NCBI RefSeq assembly: GCF_900130125.1
Contig: NZ_FQXY01000011.1
Span: 1,492,748-1,556,747, forward strand
Direction of reading: 5' to 3'
Origin: Bacteroides congonensis
GTDB lineage: Bacteria > Bacteroidota > Bacteroidia > Bacteroidales > Bacteroidaceae
DNA: 64,000 bases
The notes under the pieces were generated by a model. The model did not search any database, was not told the origin of the DNA, and saw nothing but the letters and a program-made list of their open reading frames with translations. This document shows, in pieces, positions 50,943 to 59,627 of this stretch (positions are counted from its first letter, which is position 1; every line of letters starts with the position of its first letter). The position numbers and the translations under genes are program-made.

Positions 50943-50950
50943 TACCTTTG
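50943..50950 (+). promoter_or_regulatory. -7 box (TACCTTTG) for the IS66 tnpB-like gene
   Basis: Exact TAnnTTTG match 26 bases before the ATG, just inside the left terminal repeat. Confidence 0.6.
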
Positions 50951-50976
50951 TGACTTCATAATCATCTTAATCTATT

Positions 50977-51486
50977 ATGTGTTCAGTATTAGTATTTTCT
51001 AATGAAAGTGAAAAGCTGCGTAGTCTCTTGTCTGAGTCTAATCATTTTGATTCTGTTCTTTTCATATTTGACGGTGGTCGTCGTTATAAAGTATCGGCTT
51101 CTAGTCTTGGTATCCATTCCCCTCAGGACCTACTTCTCCCTTTAGGTCTTGGTCTTTTCCGTAGCAGTCCTTTCTGGTCTTATTACCTTTATCCGCAAGG
51201 TTGTAATTTCCATAAAGGAATTGACGGTCTTTGTGGTGAGGTCATCCGGCACACGGGTTCTTACGTGTCAGAGCAGAGTTGCCATATTTTTCTTGACCGT
51301 TCCCGTAGCAGGTTGCATATCCTTTATCGGTGCGACGATGAATACCGTCTGGAATGCCGTCGTCTGAACCACGGTTCTTTCCTCTTGAAAAAGGACGAAC
51401 GGAAGAGGGATTTTCTTCAAATTTCCTGGAATCGCCTGAATGAGCTGCTTACTGTTAAAAAGTATCGGAAAACAGTTGAAAAGTAA
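50977..51486 (+). CDS. tnpB: IS66 TnpB-like accessory protein with N-terminal extension
   Basis: 169 residues. The C-terminal ~100 residues match TnpB (YYLYPQGCNFHKGIDGLCGEVI; HIFLDRSRSRLHILYRCDDEY; RRLNHGSFLL). About 65 extra N-terminal residues (from MCSVLVFSNESEKLRS) precede the point where normal ~115-residue TnpB proteins begin. I do not recognise that part; it may replace the missing TnpA. Confidence 0.85.
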   Translation: MCSVLVFSNESEKLRSLLSESNHFDSVLFIFDGGRRYKVSASSLGIHSPQDLLLPLGLGLFRSSPFWSYYLYPQGCNFHKGIDGLCGEVIRHTGSYVSEQSCHIFLDRSRSRLHILYRCDDEYRLECRRLNHGSFLLKKDERKRDFLQISWNRLNELLTVKKYRKTVEK

Positions 51487-51521
51487 TCTCCCGTCCTATA
51501 AGGCGTACAGCTTTATTTTGA

Positions 51522-51529
51522 TAACTTTG
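51522..51529 (+). promoter_or_regulatory. -7 box (TAACTTTG) before tnpC
   Basis: Exact TAnnTTTG match 26 bases before the GTG start at 51556. Confidence 0.55.
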
Positions 51530-51555
51530 CCACATAATAAAAAAGTGGATATACA

Positions 51556-53169
51556 GTGAAAGAACCAGTCATTACCCTTACTTTGGAAGAGTACGAAGAG
51601 TTGCGCAAGGAACGTGAACGTCTTGAAAAGGAGCATGCGGAACTTCAGAGAAAATACGAAGCCTCTTTGCAGGAGTATTCCCGCCAGGCCGGGGAAATCT
51701 CAGCCTGTACAGCCGTCATAGCTGACTTGAGATGGAAACTGGCTGACTTGACACGCCGTTTATGGGGTAAATCCAGTGAAAAACGTCATCTTCCCGAAGA
51801 TGCCAGCCAATTGAGCATCTGTTTCGAATCCCCGTCCGATGTCAATGACCCGGTAGCGGAAGAACAGAAAATAGCTGAGAAATCTGTCAAATCGGAGAAT
51901 GGTTACAACCGTTTCCGTAAGAGCTTCACCAAAAAGATTACTCCCCACGCCCGTAAGCCCATCGACCCGTCCCTTCCCCGTGAGGAAATCATCATTCCCA
52001 TGCCGGAAGGTCTTTCCCTGGAGGGAGCGACAAAGCTGGGGGAGGAAGTGAGCGAACAATATGCCGTCAGCCCTGCGCGATTCTATGTGAGACGCATCAT
52101 CCGCCCTAAATACCGGCTTGCCGACGGTCGTATCATGACTGCTCCCATGCCCGTAATGGCACACCCTCACAGCAATGCGTCGGAAAGTATACTGTCCCAC
52201 ATTGCTACCGCCAAATATTACGATCACCTGCCTCTGCACAGACAGCTGGACATTTTTGAGCGTGAAGGCATCCATCTGAGTCCTTCCACCGTAAGTAACT
52301 GGATGATGGCCGCCGCACAGCGTCTGGAGCCGGTCTATAATGAGCTTCGTGAACTGGTCAAGGACAGTTATTACGTCATGGCCGATGAGACGCCCCACCC
52401 CGTACTTGAAAGCGACCGTCCCGGTGCCCTTCACCGCGGGTATATGTGGAACTTCTATCTGCCCCGGTTCCATACCCCCTTCTTTGAATATCACAAGGGA
52501 CGTGGCAGCAGTGGAATAGACACACTGCTGGCAGGACAGGTCCGGGTGGTACAGAGTGACGGCTTTGCAGTATATGACGAGTTCGACACGCTACCCGGAA
52601 AGTTACACCTGTGCTGCTGGGCACACGTCAGGCGCAAGTTTGTGGAAGCGGAAGGGAATGACCCTCCCAGAGCAGGGTATGCACTTGAACAAATAGGCAG
52701 ACTGTATGCTGTGGAGGAGAAAATCAGGATAGAACATCTGGAAGGCGGGGCTGTAGTAAAGCTTCGCCAGGAAGAATCGTACCCTATTATCAAAGGACTG
52801 GAAAAATGGTGCAAGGAGGAATATGAACATACGGTTGAGAAATCGCCTATTGCCAAGGCCATATTCTATATGTACACACGATTTGAACAACTGTCCGGAT
52901 ATGTCAACGATGCACAATTCTGCATTGACAATAATCCGGTGGAGCGTTCTATAAGACCATTGACTTTGAACAGAAAAAACACTCTTTTCTCCGGATCACA
53001 TGAGGCGGCACATGCAGCGGCAATATTCTTTTCACTGATGGGATGTTGCAGGGAAAATAAGGTGAACCCGAAACTATGGATGCAGGACGTGTTGATTAGG
53101 GTACAGGAGAAAGAAAGAGAAGAGAAAAACGACTACTCCGATTTACTGCCATTTAATTGGAAAGGATAA
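51556..53169 (+). CDS. tnpC: IS66-family transposase TnpC
   Basis: 537 residues from a GTG start. An N-terminal leucine-zipper coiled coil (about 5-65), a basic WGKSSEKRH segment, then the DDE domain (about 180-470): YYVMADETPHP (first Asp), VVQSDGFAVYDEF (second Asp), CCWAHVRRKFVEA, and the final Glu in NNPVERSIRPLTLNRKNTLFSGS. The IS66_C tail follows. The classic zinc-finger CxxC pairs are not evident. The frame is intact, so it is probably active. Confidence 0.94.
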   Translation: MKEPVITLTLEEYEELRKERERLEKEHAELQRKYEASLQEYSRQAGEISACTAVIADLRWKLADLTRRLWGKSSEKRHLPEDASQLSICFESPSDVNDPVAEEQKIAEKSVKSENGYNRFRKSFTKKITPHARKPIDPSLPREEIIIPMPEGLSLEGATKLGEEVSEQYAVSPARFYVRRIIRPKYRLADGRIMTAPMPVMAHPHSNASESILSHIATAKYYDHLPLHRQLDIFEREGIHLSPSTVSNWMMAAAQRLEPVYNELRELVKDSYYVMADETPHPVLESDRPGALHRGYMWNFYLPRFHTPFFEYHKGRGSSGIDTLLAGQVRVVQSDGFAVYDEFDTLPGKLHLCCWAHVRRKFVEAEGNDPPRAGYALEQIGRLYAVEEKIRIEHLEGGAVVKLRQEESYPIIKGLEKWCKEEYEHTVEKSPIAKAIFYMYTRFEQLSGYVNDAQFCIDNNPVERSIRPLTLNRKNTLFSGSHEAAHAAAIFFSLMGCCRENKVNPKLWMQDVLIRVQEKEREEKNDYSDLLPFNWKG

Positions 53170-53184
53170 ACAAGAAAGATTGAT

Positions 53185-53225
53185 AAAGCCAAAAGCCAGA
53201 CGAAGTACGTCTGGCTTTTGGCTTT
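53185..53225 (+). terminator. Long hairpin after tnpC
   Basis: Perfect 18-bp stem (53185-53202 with 53208-53225), 5-base loop, just inside the right end of the IS. The right arm ends CTTT-ATTAT, a weak T tract. Confidence 0.75.
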
Positions 53226-53296
53226 ATTATAGCTTGGAAAGAAACACGCACGAGGCCGAATGCTTACAACATTTTACTTTATGCTTGTCGGCCGGC

Positions 53297-53383
53297 TATA
53301 GTTGTCCTATTAGCCAACTATAGCCGGCTAATTAGCTGACTAGAGTTAACTAGGTGGTCAACTGGAGTCGTCTACTGTTGAAC
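53297..53383 (+). repeat. Degenerate 22-bp tandem array C (4 units)
   Basis: Units start at 53297, 53319, 53341 and 53363 (last one 21 bases). The pattern is TATAGTTG-like at the start, CTA in the middle and an AGCCAAC-like end. Units 1 and 2 agree at 15 of 22 positions, 1 and 3 at 13. A weaker unit may precede at 53275. Because units are partly complementary, 53291-53304 and 53315-53328 also form a 14-bp stem. The rest of the 53268-53679 gap shows no gene. Confidence 0.65.
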
Positions 53384-53648
53384 AAACATTTTCTATTCGG
53401 AATATATACACTATTTGTCTGTTCCTATAATATAGCCAATGTTTGTTTCCGCTATATTGTAAGATTGGAAAATATATATCTTGTGAAGGGTGTGAATAGA
53501 GGTGAATCCTGTATTTTATATGAATTGTTCACCGGAAACGTCTGTATATGAGATGATAAGATTCGTGTGAAGAAGGTGGAGGACGGATAATGAAATTAAG
53601 ATTGGTAAGATTGTGAAAGGATTGTTACTGGATGTAGAATAAAATTCG

Positions 53649-53656
53649 TAGCTTTG
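53649..53656 (+). promoter_or_regulatory. -7 box (TAGCTTTG) for the DMP19-type gene
   Basis: Exact TAnnTTTG match 24 bases before the ATG at 53680. Confidence 0.6.
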
Positions 53657-53679
53657 CTGCATCATTTATAAAAAAGATT

Positions 53680-54180
53680 ATGATCGAAGTTGTAGAATCA
53701 GCTTTACAAAAGGCTGCGGGTGAAGGAATGGATGAATTTATCCAGGCGTTTACAGATAAATATAAAGAGGTGATCGGTGGCGAACTGACTGCGGAGACGA
53801 TGCCTTTATTGACAGGAGAACAACATTCTTTGCTGGCTTATCAGATATTTCGTGATGAGGTGATGGCAGGGGGATTCTGCCAGTTGATCCAAAACGGTTA
53901 TGGCGGATATATCTTTTATAATCCGTTTGCTAAAGTAATGCGTTTGTGGGGAGTGGATGAATTCTCGAAGCTAATCTATAAAGCAAAGAAGATATTTGAT
54001 GCAAACCGTAAAGACTTGGAGAAGGAACGGACGGATGATGAATTCATGGCTATGTATGAGCAATACGAAGCCTTCGATGAGTTGGAAGAGGCTTATTTAG
54101 AGATGGAAGAGCAGGTTACGGCAGTGATTGCAAGTTATGTAGATGACCATTTGGAACTTTTTGCAAAAATAATAAAGTAG
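53680..54180 (+). CDS. DMP19-family (DUF4375) protein
   Basis: 166 residues, acidic and cytoplasmic. The DMP19 core is visible in LLTGEQHSLLAYQIFRDEVMAGGFCQLIQNGYGGYIF, with acidic helices towards the C-terminus. The namesake in Neisseria is a DNA-mimic protein that binds regulators; whether this one does so is not known. A weak hairpin follows at about 54183-54212. Confidence 0.82.
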   Translation: MIEVVESALQKAAGEGMDEFIQAFTDKYKEVIGGELTAETMPLLTGEQHSLLAYQIFRDEVMAGGFCQLIQNGYGGYIFYNPFAKVMRLWGVDEFSKLIYKAKKIFDANRKDLEKERTDDEFMAMYEQYEAFDELEEAYLEMEEQVTAVIASYVDDHLELFAKIIK

Positions 54181-54233
54181 CGGATGCAGTATTTTTTAAG
54201 TATCTGCATTTATTAATTGTGAATTAGAATTTA

Positions 54234-54241
54234 TATCTTTG
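54234..54241 (+). promoter_or_regulatory. -7 box (TATCTTTG) for the NigD-like gene
   Basis: Exact TAnnTTTG match. It rules out the TTG at 54239 as start. Confidence 0.62.
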
Positions 54242-54256
54242 CAAAATCTAAAAAAT

Positions 54257-55018
54257 ATGTTTATGAAACAGATGAAATTTTTCTTGGTAGCTTTGATGGC
54301 TGTGGTGATGGGTATGTCGGTTACTTCTTGTATGAATGGGGATGATAATAATGGACCGCAACCTTTGAGTGTTATTGCAAGACTTGACTCTTATGGAAGT
54401 AGTTTTAAAATGATAGATGGTACTAAACTGATTCCTACTGATCCGACTAGTATCATGCTTTTAAATTCAGGTATGTATATTGTTAATGGTCAATATAATA
54501 GAGAGGATATAAATGCTAGTACTGCATCTATTACTTTTACTTTGACTTCCACTCCTACCAATATTGATGGACCTAATGTAACTTCCACACCAGATGAAGC
54601 GGATGCAACAATGTATACTTTGAACTATGAAAATGTATATTATCCTTATATGTTTGATAAAAATACATTGATTCTTCCTGCAATGTTTCATTTCAAAAAC
54701 TCATCAGTTGCAACAGAAGTTGAAGAGGAACTGAAGAAACATAAGTTTATTATTTCATATGATGAAACGAAAGTTTCAGAAGGAGGTGAAACGTTGGATT
54801 TATATGTAAATCATATTATTACTGAAGATAAAGATGAAACTCGTAGAGAACATACTGTGAGTTATCAAGCGTATGATTTATCTTATCTTGTAAATCGTTT
54901 TTCAACTTTGAAGAAGATTGTAATTCATGCTCAGGTAAACAGTTCATCTAATAAATTAGATGATTCTAGTACAAGAGAAGGGACATTTGATATAGATTAT
55001 TCAAAGATTACACAGTAA
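54257..55018 (+). CDS. NigD-like lipoprotein
   Basis: 253 residues from ATG 54257 (54263 also possible). A lipoprotein signal ends SVTSC, followed by MNGDDNNG, an acidic surface-export-type stretch. The rest is the two-domain NigD-like fold, beta-rich, with YENVYYPYMFDKNTLILP and EVEEELKKHKFIISYD. Function unknown. The coding sequence is more AT-rich than its neighbours. The next gene starts 1 base after its stop. Confidence 0.82.
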   Translation: MFMKQMKFFLVALMAVVMGMSVTSCMNGDDNNGPQPLSVIARLDSYGSSFKMIDGTKLIPTDPTSIMLLNSGMYIVNGQYNREDINASTASITFTLTSTPTNIDGPNVTSTPDEADATMYTLNYENVYYPYMFDKNTLILPAMFHFKNSSVATEVEEELKKHKFIISYDETKVSEGGETLDLYVNHIITEDKDETRREHTVSYQAYDLSYLVNRFSTLKKIVIHAQVNSSSNKLDDSSTREGTFDIDYSKITQ

Positions 55019-55019
55019 C

Positions 55020-55595
55020 TTGAACTACAAAGAACTATTTAACATAGCAATGAAACTGATTTCCTCTCCGGTCAAGGCCTGGGAGGAAATTTCTATGGAA
55101 GAGGATAGGCGAAAAGTATATATGGCTTTTGTCTATCCTATGATTGGTTTATGCGGTCTGTCCGTGTTCATCGGTTCGTTACTGACGAATGGATGGGGTG
55201 GCCCGCAAAGTTTCCAGATAGCTATGACCAATTGCTGTGCCGTAGCTGTAGCCTTGTTCGGTGGCTACTTTCTGGCTGCTTATGCCATTAATGAGATGGG
55301 GACAAGAATGTTTGGCATGCATAGCAATATGCCGCTGACACAACAGTTTGCAGGATATGCACTTGTTGTACCTTTCTTGCTTCAGATTGTCACCGGACTA
55401 TTACCTGATTTTAGAATTATTGCCTGGCTGCTACAGTTCTATATCGTCTATGTAGTATGGGAAGGAGTTCCTGTGCTGATGGGAGTAGAAGAAAAACAAC
55501 GATTGAAATACACCCTTTTGTCGTCTGCATTGTTAATACTATGTCCGACGGTGATTCAAATTGTGTTTAACAGACTGACGGCCATACTTAATTAA
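55020..55595 (+). CDS. Yip1-family membrane protein
   Basis: 191 residues from a TTG start two bases after the previous stop. The N-terminus MNYKELFNIAMKLISSPVKAWEEI is the typical beginning of this Bacteroidetes group, which supports TTG over the ATG at 55050. Five hydrophobic segments. Role unknown. It appears to be translationally coupled to the NigD-like gene and is followed closely by smpB. Confidence 0.8.
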   Translation: MNYKELFNIAMKLISSPVKAWEEISMEEDRRKVYMAFVYPMIGLCGLSVFIGSLLTNGWGGPQSFQIAMTNCCAVAVALFGGYFLAAYAINEMGTRMFGMHSNMPLTQQFAGYALVVPFLLQIVTGLLPDFRIIAWLLQFYIVYVVWEGVPVLMGVEEKQRLKYTLLSSALLILCPTVIQIVFNRLTAILN

Positions 55596-55604
55596 TGTGT
55601 GAAG

Positions 55605-56057
55605 ATGAAACAACCCTCTGTAAATATTAAGAATAAACGGGCTACGTTTGATTACGAACTGATAGATACCTACACAGCAGGTATTGTGCTGACCGGTACG
55701 GAAATCAAATCCATTCGTTTGGGAAAAGCAAGCCTGGTAGATACGTTTTGTTATTTTGCGAAAGGCGAATTATGGGTGAAGAATATGCACATCGCCGAGT
55801 ACTTCTATGGTTCGTACAATAATCATACGGCGCGTAGGGAGAGGAAGTTGTTGCTTAGTAAGAAAGAATTGGAGAAACTTCAACGGGATATGAAGAATCC
55901 CGGTTTTACGGTTGTTCCCGTACGCTTGTTTATCAATGAAAAAAGTTTGGCGAAACTGGTAATCGCTTTGGCGAAAGGTAAAAAGGAATATGATAAACGA
56001 GAATCCATTAAGGAAAAAGATGACCGTAGAGATATGGCAAGAATGTTCAAACGATGA
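55605..56057 (+). CDS. smpB: SsrA-binding protein SmpB
   Basis: 150 residues (152 if the GTG at 55599 is used). SmpB landmarks: NIKNKRATFDYELIDTYTAGIVLTGTEIKSIR, WVKNMHIAEY, the basic helix KLVIALAKGKKEYDKRESIKEKDDRRDMARM at the C-terminus. It loads tmRNA onto stalled ribosomes. The ssrA gene is not in the window. Confidence 0.96.
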   Translation: MKQPSVNIKNKRATFDYELIDTYTAGIVLTGTEIKSIRLGKASLVDTFCYFAKGELWVKNMHIAEYFYGSYNNHTARRERKLLLSKKELEKLQRDMKNPGFTVVPVRLFINEKSLAKLVIALAKGKKEYDKRESIKEKDDRRDMARMFKR

Positions 56058-56070
56058 CATGATAGGATAA

Positions 56071-58818
56071 ATGAAAAAGACAATTTCGCAGATCGTATCC
56101 GAGCGCATCCTTATTCTGGATGGGGCAATGGGTACAATGATTCAACAATATAATCTCAAAGAAGAAGATTTTCGTGGTGAACGTTTCGCGCATATTCCCG
56201 GACAGTTGAAAGGGAATAATGACTTGTTGTGTCTGACACGTCCCGATGTGATTCGGGATATTCATCGTAAATATCTGGAAGCAGGCGCGGACATTATCGA
56301 AACAAATACATTCAGTTCGACTACCGTTTCTATGGCCGATTATCACGTAGAAGAATATGTGCGTGAAATGAATCTTGCTGCAGTGAAGCTGGCCCGTGAA
56401 CTAGCGGACGAATATACTGCAAAGAATCCCGACAAACCCCGTTTTGTAGCCGGCTCCGTAGGGCCTACGAACAAAACTTGCTCCATGAGCCCGGACGTGA
56501 ACAATCCGGCTTATCGTGCTTTGAGCTACGACGAACTGGCCGCCGCCTATCAGCAACAGATGGAAGCAATGCTTGAGGGTGGGGTAGACGCCATTCTGAT
56601 TGAAACGATATTTGATACGCTGAATGCGAAAGCGGCTATTTTTGCTGCTGAACAGGCAATGAAAGCGATAGGTGTTGAAGTACCTGTCATGTTATCAGTG
56701 ACTGTATCCGATATTGGCGGACGTACTCTGTCAGGACAAACATTGGAAGCATTTCTCGCTTCCGTACAACATGCCAATATTTTCTCTGTCGGCCTGAACT
56801 GCTCGTTCGGAGCGCGTCAGTTGAAACCTTTTCTTGAGCAATTGGCAGCCCGTGCACCTTATTATATTAGTGCCTATCCAAATGCTGGATTACCGAACAG
56901 CCTCGGTAAGTACGACCAGACACCTGCGGATATGGCTCACGAAGTGAAAGAATATATTGACGAAAGATTAATCAATATTATCGGTGGTTGCTGTGGAACG
57001 ACAGACGCCTATATTGCCAAATATTCAGCCCTGATAGAAGGTGCTCAACCACACGTCCCGGCTGCAAAACCGGATTGTATGTGGCTTTCCGGCCTTGAAC
57101 TGCTGGAAGTGAAACCGGAAATTAATTTTGTGAATGTCGGCGAACGTTGTAACGTAGCCGGTTCACGTAAATTCCTTCGTCTTATCAATGAAAAGAAATA
57201 CGATGAAGCTCTTTCCATCGCCCGCCAACAGGTAGAAGACGGAGCTTTGGTGATCGACGTCAATATGGACGACGGTCTATTGGATGCCAAGACCGAGATG
57301 ACTACCTTCCTGAACCTTATCATGTCCGAACCGGAAATAGCCCGCGTCCCGGTTATGATTGATTCATCCAAATGGGAAGTGATTGTTGCCGGATTGAAAT
57401 GCCTGCAAGGTAAGTCAATCGTTAACTCTATTTCTTTGAAAGAAGGGGAAGAAGTATTCCTCGAACATGCCCGGACTATCAAACAATACGGAGCTGCCGC
57501 CGTCGTAATGGCTTTTGACGAAAAAGGTCAGGCGGATACGGCCGCTCGCAAGATAGAGGTGTGCCAACGTGCATACCGCCTGTTGGTCGACAAAGTCAAT
57601 TTTAATCCCCATGATATTATCTTCGACCCCAATGTGCTCGCCGTAGCTACGGGAATCGAAGAACATAACAACTATGCGGTAGACTTCATTGAAGCTACCG
57701 GATGGATTAAGAAAAACCTTCCCGGTGCGCATATCAGTGGTGGAGTAAGTAACCTTTCTTTCTCTTTCCGTGGCAATAACTATATCCGTGAAGCCATGCA
57801 TGCCGTGTTCCTTTATCATGCCATTCAGCAAGGAATGGATATGGGAATTGTGAATCCGGGAACTTCCGTGCTTTATAGCGATATTCCGACAGATGTACTG
57901 GAGAAGATTGAAGATGTCGTTTTGAACCGTCGTCCCGATGCTGCGGAGCGTCTTATCGAACTGGCGGAATCTCTGAAAGCCACCATGAGCGGAGCGGCAG
58001 GACAACCGGCTGTCAAGCAGGATGCTTGGAGAGAAGGCTCTGTTCAGGAACGTTTGAAATACGCTTTGATGAAAGGAATTGGCGATTTTCTCGAACAGGA
58101 TTTGGCAGAAGCACTGCCACTTTACGATAAAGCGGTCAATGTGATTGAAGGCCCGTTGATGGATGGGATGAATTATGTCGGTGAACTGTTCGGCGCAGGT
58201 AAGATGTTTCTTCCGCAAGTAGTAAAGACTGCGCGGACAATGAAGAAAGCCGTCGCTATCCTTCAGCCTGTCATTGAATCGGAGAAAACAGATGGAGCAA
58301 CCTCTGCCGGAAAAATATTACTTGCTACTGTGAAAGGCGACGTGCACGATATTGGAAAGAATATCGTTGCCGTGGTGATGGCCTGCAACGGTTATGATAT
58401 TGTTGACTTAGGAGTGATGGTGCCCGCAGAAACAATCGTTCAGCGTGCTATTGAAGAAAAGGTGGACATGATTGGATTGAGCGGTCTGATAACTCCTTCT
58501 CTGGAAGAAATGGCTCACGTAGCCGTCGAACTGGAAAAAGCAGGATTGGATATACCTCTTCTGATTGGTGGGGCTACCACTTCAAAGATGCATACGGCAT
58601 TGAAGATCGCCCCTGTATATCATGCTCCGGTGGTGCACCTCAAAGATGCGTCATTGAATGCGGGTGTTGCCGCCAAACTGCTGAATCCGCAGACGAGAGC
58701 CGAACTGGTGAATGAATTGAAAACTGAATATGAGGCACTTCGTGAAAAGAGCGGCTTGATGAAGCGTGAAACCGTTTCATTGGAAGAAGCACAGAAAAAT
58801 AAGTTGAACCTATTTTAA
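56071..58818 (+). CDS. metH: Cobalamin-dependent methionine synthase, without reactivation domain
   Basis: 915 residues. Homocysteine-binding domain with zinc ligands Cys244 (GLNCSFG) and Cys307/Cys308 (GGCCGTT), a pterin-binding domain (INFVNVGERCNVAGSRKF, about 350-620), a cap domain, and a B12-binding domain with DVHDIGKN where His759 is the cobalt ligand. It ends near residue 915, so the ~300-residue AdoMet-binding reactivation domain of E. coli MetH is missing. Reactivation must depend on a separate protein. It starts 13 bases after smpB. Confidence 0.96.
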   Translation: MKKTISQIVSERILILDGAMGTMIQQYNLKEEDFRGERFAHIPGQLKGNNDLLCLTRPDVIRDIHRKYLEAGADIIETNTFSSTTVSMADYHVEEYVREMNLAAVKLARELADEYTAKNPDKPRFVAGSVGPTNKTCSMSPDVNNPAYRALSYDELAAAYQQQMEAMLEGGVDAILIETIFDTLNAKAAIFAAEQAMKAIGVEVPVMLSVTVSDIGGRTLSGQTLEAFLASVQHANIFSVGLNCSFGARQLKPFLEQLAARAPYYISAYPNAGLPNSLGKYDQTPADMAHEVKEYIDERLINIIGGCCGTTDAYIAKYSALIEGAQPHVPAAKPDCMWLSGLELLEVKPEINFVNVGERCNVAGSRKFLRLINEKKYDEALSIARQQVEDGALVIDVNMDDGLLDAKTEMTTFLNLIMSEPEIARVPVMIDSSKWEVIVAGLKCLQGKSIVNSISLKEGEEVFLEHARTIKQYGAAAVVMAFDEKGQADTAARKIEVCQRAYRLLVDKVNFNPHDIIFDPNVLAVATGIEEHNNYAVDFIEATGWIKKNLPGAHISGGVSNLSFSFRGNNYIREAMHAVFLYHAIQQGMDMGIVNPGTSVLYSDIPTDVLEKIEDVVLNRRPDAAERLIELAESLKATMSGAAGQPAVKQDAWREGSVQERLKYALMKGIGDFLEQDLAEALPLYDKAVNVIEGPLMDGMNYVGELFGAGKMFLPQVVKTARTMKKAVAILQPVIESEKTDGATSAGKILLATVKGDVHDIGKNIVAVVMACNGYDIVDLGVMVPAETIVQRAIEEKVDMIGLSGLITPSLEEMAHVAVELEKAGLDIPLLIGGATTSKMHTALKIAPVYHAPVVHLKDASLNAGVAAKLLNPQTRAELVNELKTEYEALREKSGLMKRETVSLEEAQKNKLNLF

Positions 58819-58830
58819 AACATTACCACA

Positions 58831-59430
58831 ATGAAAAAGATTTTCTCTTTCCTGTGTCTGTTCATGGTAGTAACTGCTATGATGTCATGTTCTTCTGCAA
58901 AAGAAGAAAAAGGAACGTCCGAGACCGGAAATGCTGCATTGGATAATATCTTCGAGCGCAAAAGCGTGCGTACTTATCTGAATAAAGGAGTGGAGAAAGA
59001 GAAAATCGACTTGATGCTTCGTGCCGGAATGGCTGCACCTTCGGGAAAGGATGTCCGTCCTTGGGAGTTTGTCGTAGTGACCGACCGTGCCAGACTGGAT
59101 TCGATGGCTGCCGCACTTCCTTATGCCAAAATGTTGACGCAGGCTCGCAATGCCATTGTTGTTTGCGGGGACTCTGCACGCTCATCCTATTGGTATCTGG
59201 ACTGTTCCGCTGCCACCCAGAATATTCTGCTTGCTGCCGAAAGCTTGGGATTGGGGGCTGTATGGACGGCAGCTTATCCTTATGAAGACCGTATGCAGGT
59301 AGTACGCAAGTATACCGGGCTTCCGGAGAATATTCTTCCGCTTTGTGTCATTCCTTTCGGCTATCCGGCTACAAAAGAGAACCCGAAACAGAAATTTGAC
59401 GAGAAAAAGATACATTATAATCAGTATTAG
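58831..59430 (+). CDS. Nitroreductase-family lipoprotein
   Basis: 199 residues. The N-terminus is a lipoprotein signal (FMVVTAMMSCSSAKEE). The nitroreductase FMN-binding fold follows: IFERKSVRTYLNKGVEKEKIDLML, AAPSGKDVRPWEFVVV, and CSAATQNILLAAESLGLGAVWTAAYP. Export of an FMN enzyme of this family is unusual. It lies 12 bases after metH and may be cotranscribed. Confidence 0.88.
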   Translation: MKKIFSFLCLFMVVTAMMSCSSAKEEKGTSETGNAALDNIFERKSVRTYLNKGVEKEKIDLMLRAGMAAPSGKDVRPWEFVVVTDRARLDSMAAALPYAKMLTQARNAIVVCGDSARSSYWYLDCSAATQNILLAAESLGLGAVWTAAYPYEDRMQVVRKYTGLPENILPLCVIPFGYPATKENPKQKFDEKKIHYNQY

Positions 59431-59463
59431 TAAACAAAAGTTTTGTCTTTTCAATAAATTCCT

Positions 59464-59471
59464 TACATTTG
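59464..59471 (+). promoter_or_regulatory. -7 box (TACATTTG) for the symporter pair
   Basis: Exact TAnnTTTG match 30 bases before the ATG at 59502. Confidence 0.6.
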
Positions 59472-59501
59472 CGCCTTAATTGATTAAAATCTGATACGCA
59501 A

Positions 59502-59627
59502 ATGTTTGGAATAGAAGACCCTTTTATCATTATGCCATACCTGCTTTCGGTGGTATGCGTGATTTTTGCTGCCTGGTTTGGGCTGAAATATTGGAATAAG
59601 GACGATGAAAAAGACGAAACACGATGA
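59502..59627 (+). CDS. 41-residue symporter small accessory protein
   Basis: A 41-codon gene with one membrane span (about 11-31, starting MFGIEDPFIIMPYLLSVVCV) and a charged tail KYWNKDDEKDETR. Its stop overlaps the symporter start in an ATGA arrangement, so the two are translationally coupled. Similar short proteins precede sodium:solute symporters in many bacteria. Confidence 0.8.
   Translation: MFGIEDPFIIMPYLLSVVCVIFAAWFGLKYWNKDDEKDETR

Larger units (their letters stand above)
50889..53275 (+). mobile_element. Complete IS66-family insertion sequence with 8-bp target duplication
   Basis: The element spans 50897-53267 (2371 bp). Its terminal inverted repeats are 32 bp (50897-50928 and 53236-53267) with one mismatch and begin GTAAGCATTCGG, the IS66 end type. 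The 8 bases AACATTTT flank it on both sides (50889-50896 and 53268-53275), the target-duplication length expected for IS66. It carries a tnpB-like and a tnpC gene but no tnpA. Identical direct repeats suggest a fairly recent insertion. Confidence 0.95.

Noticed and set aside
57415..58218. 267-codon - strand frame opposite metH
   Set aside because: A shadow of the well-supported metH coding sequence; no motif and no start context.
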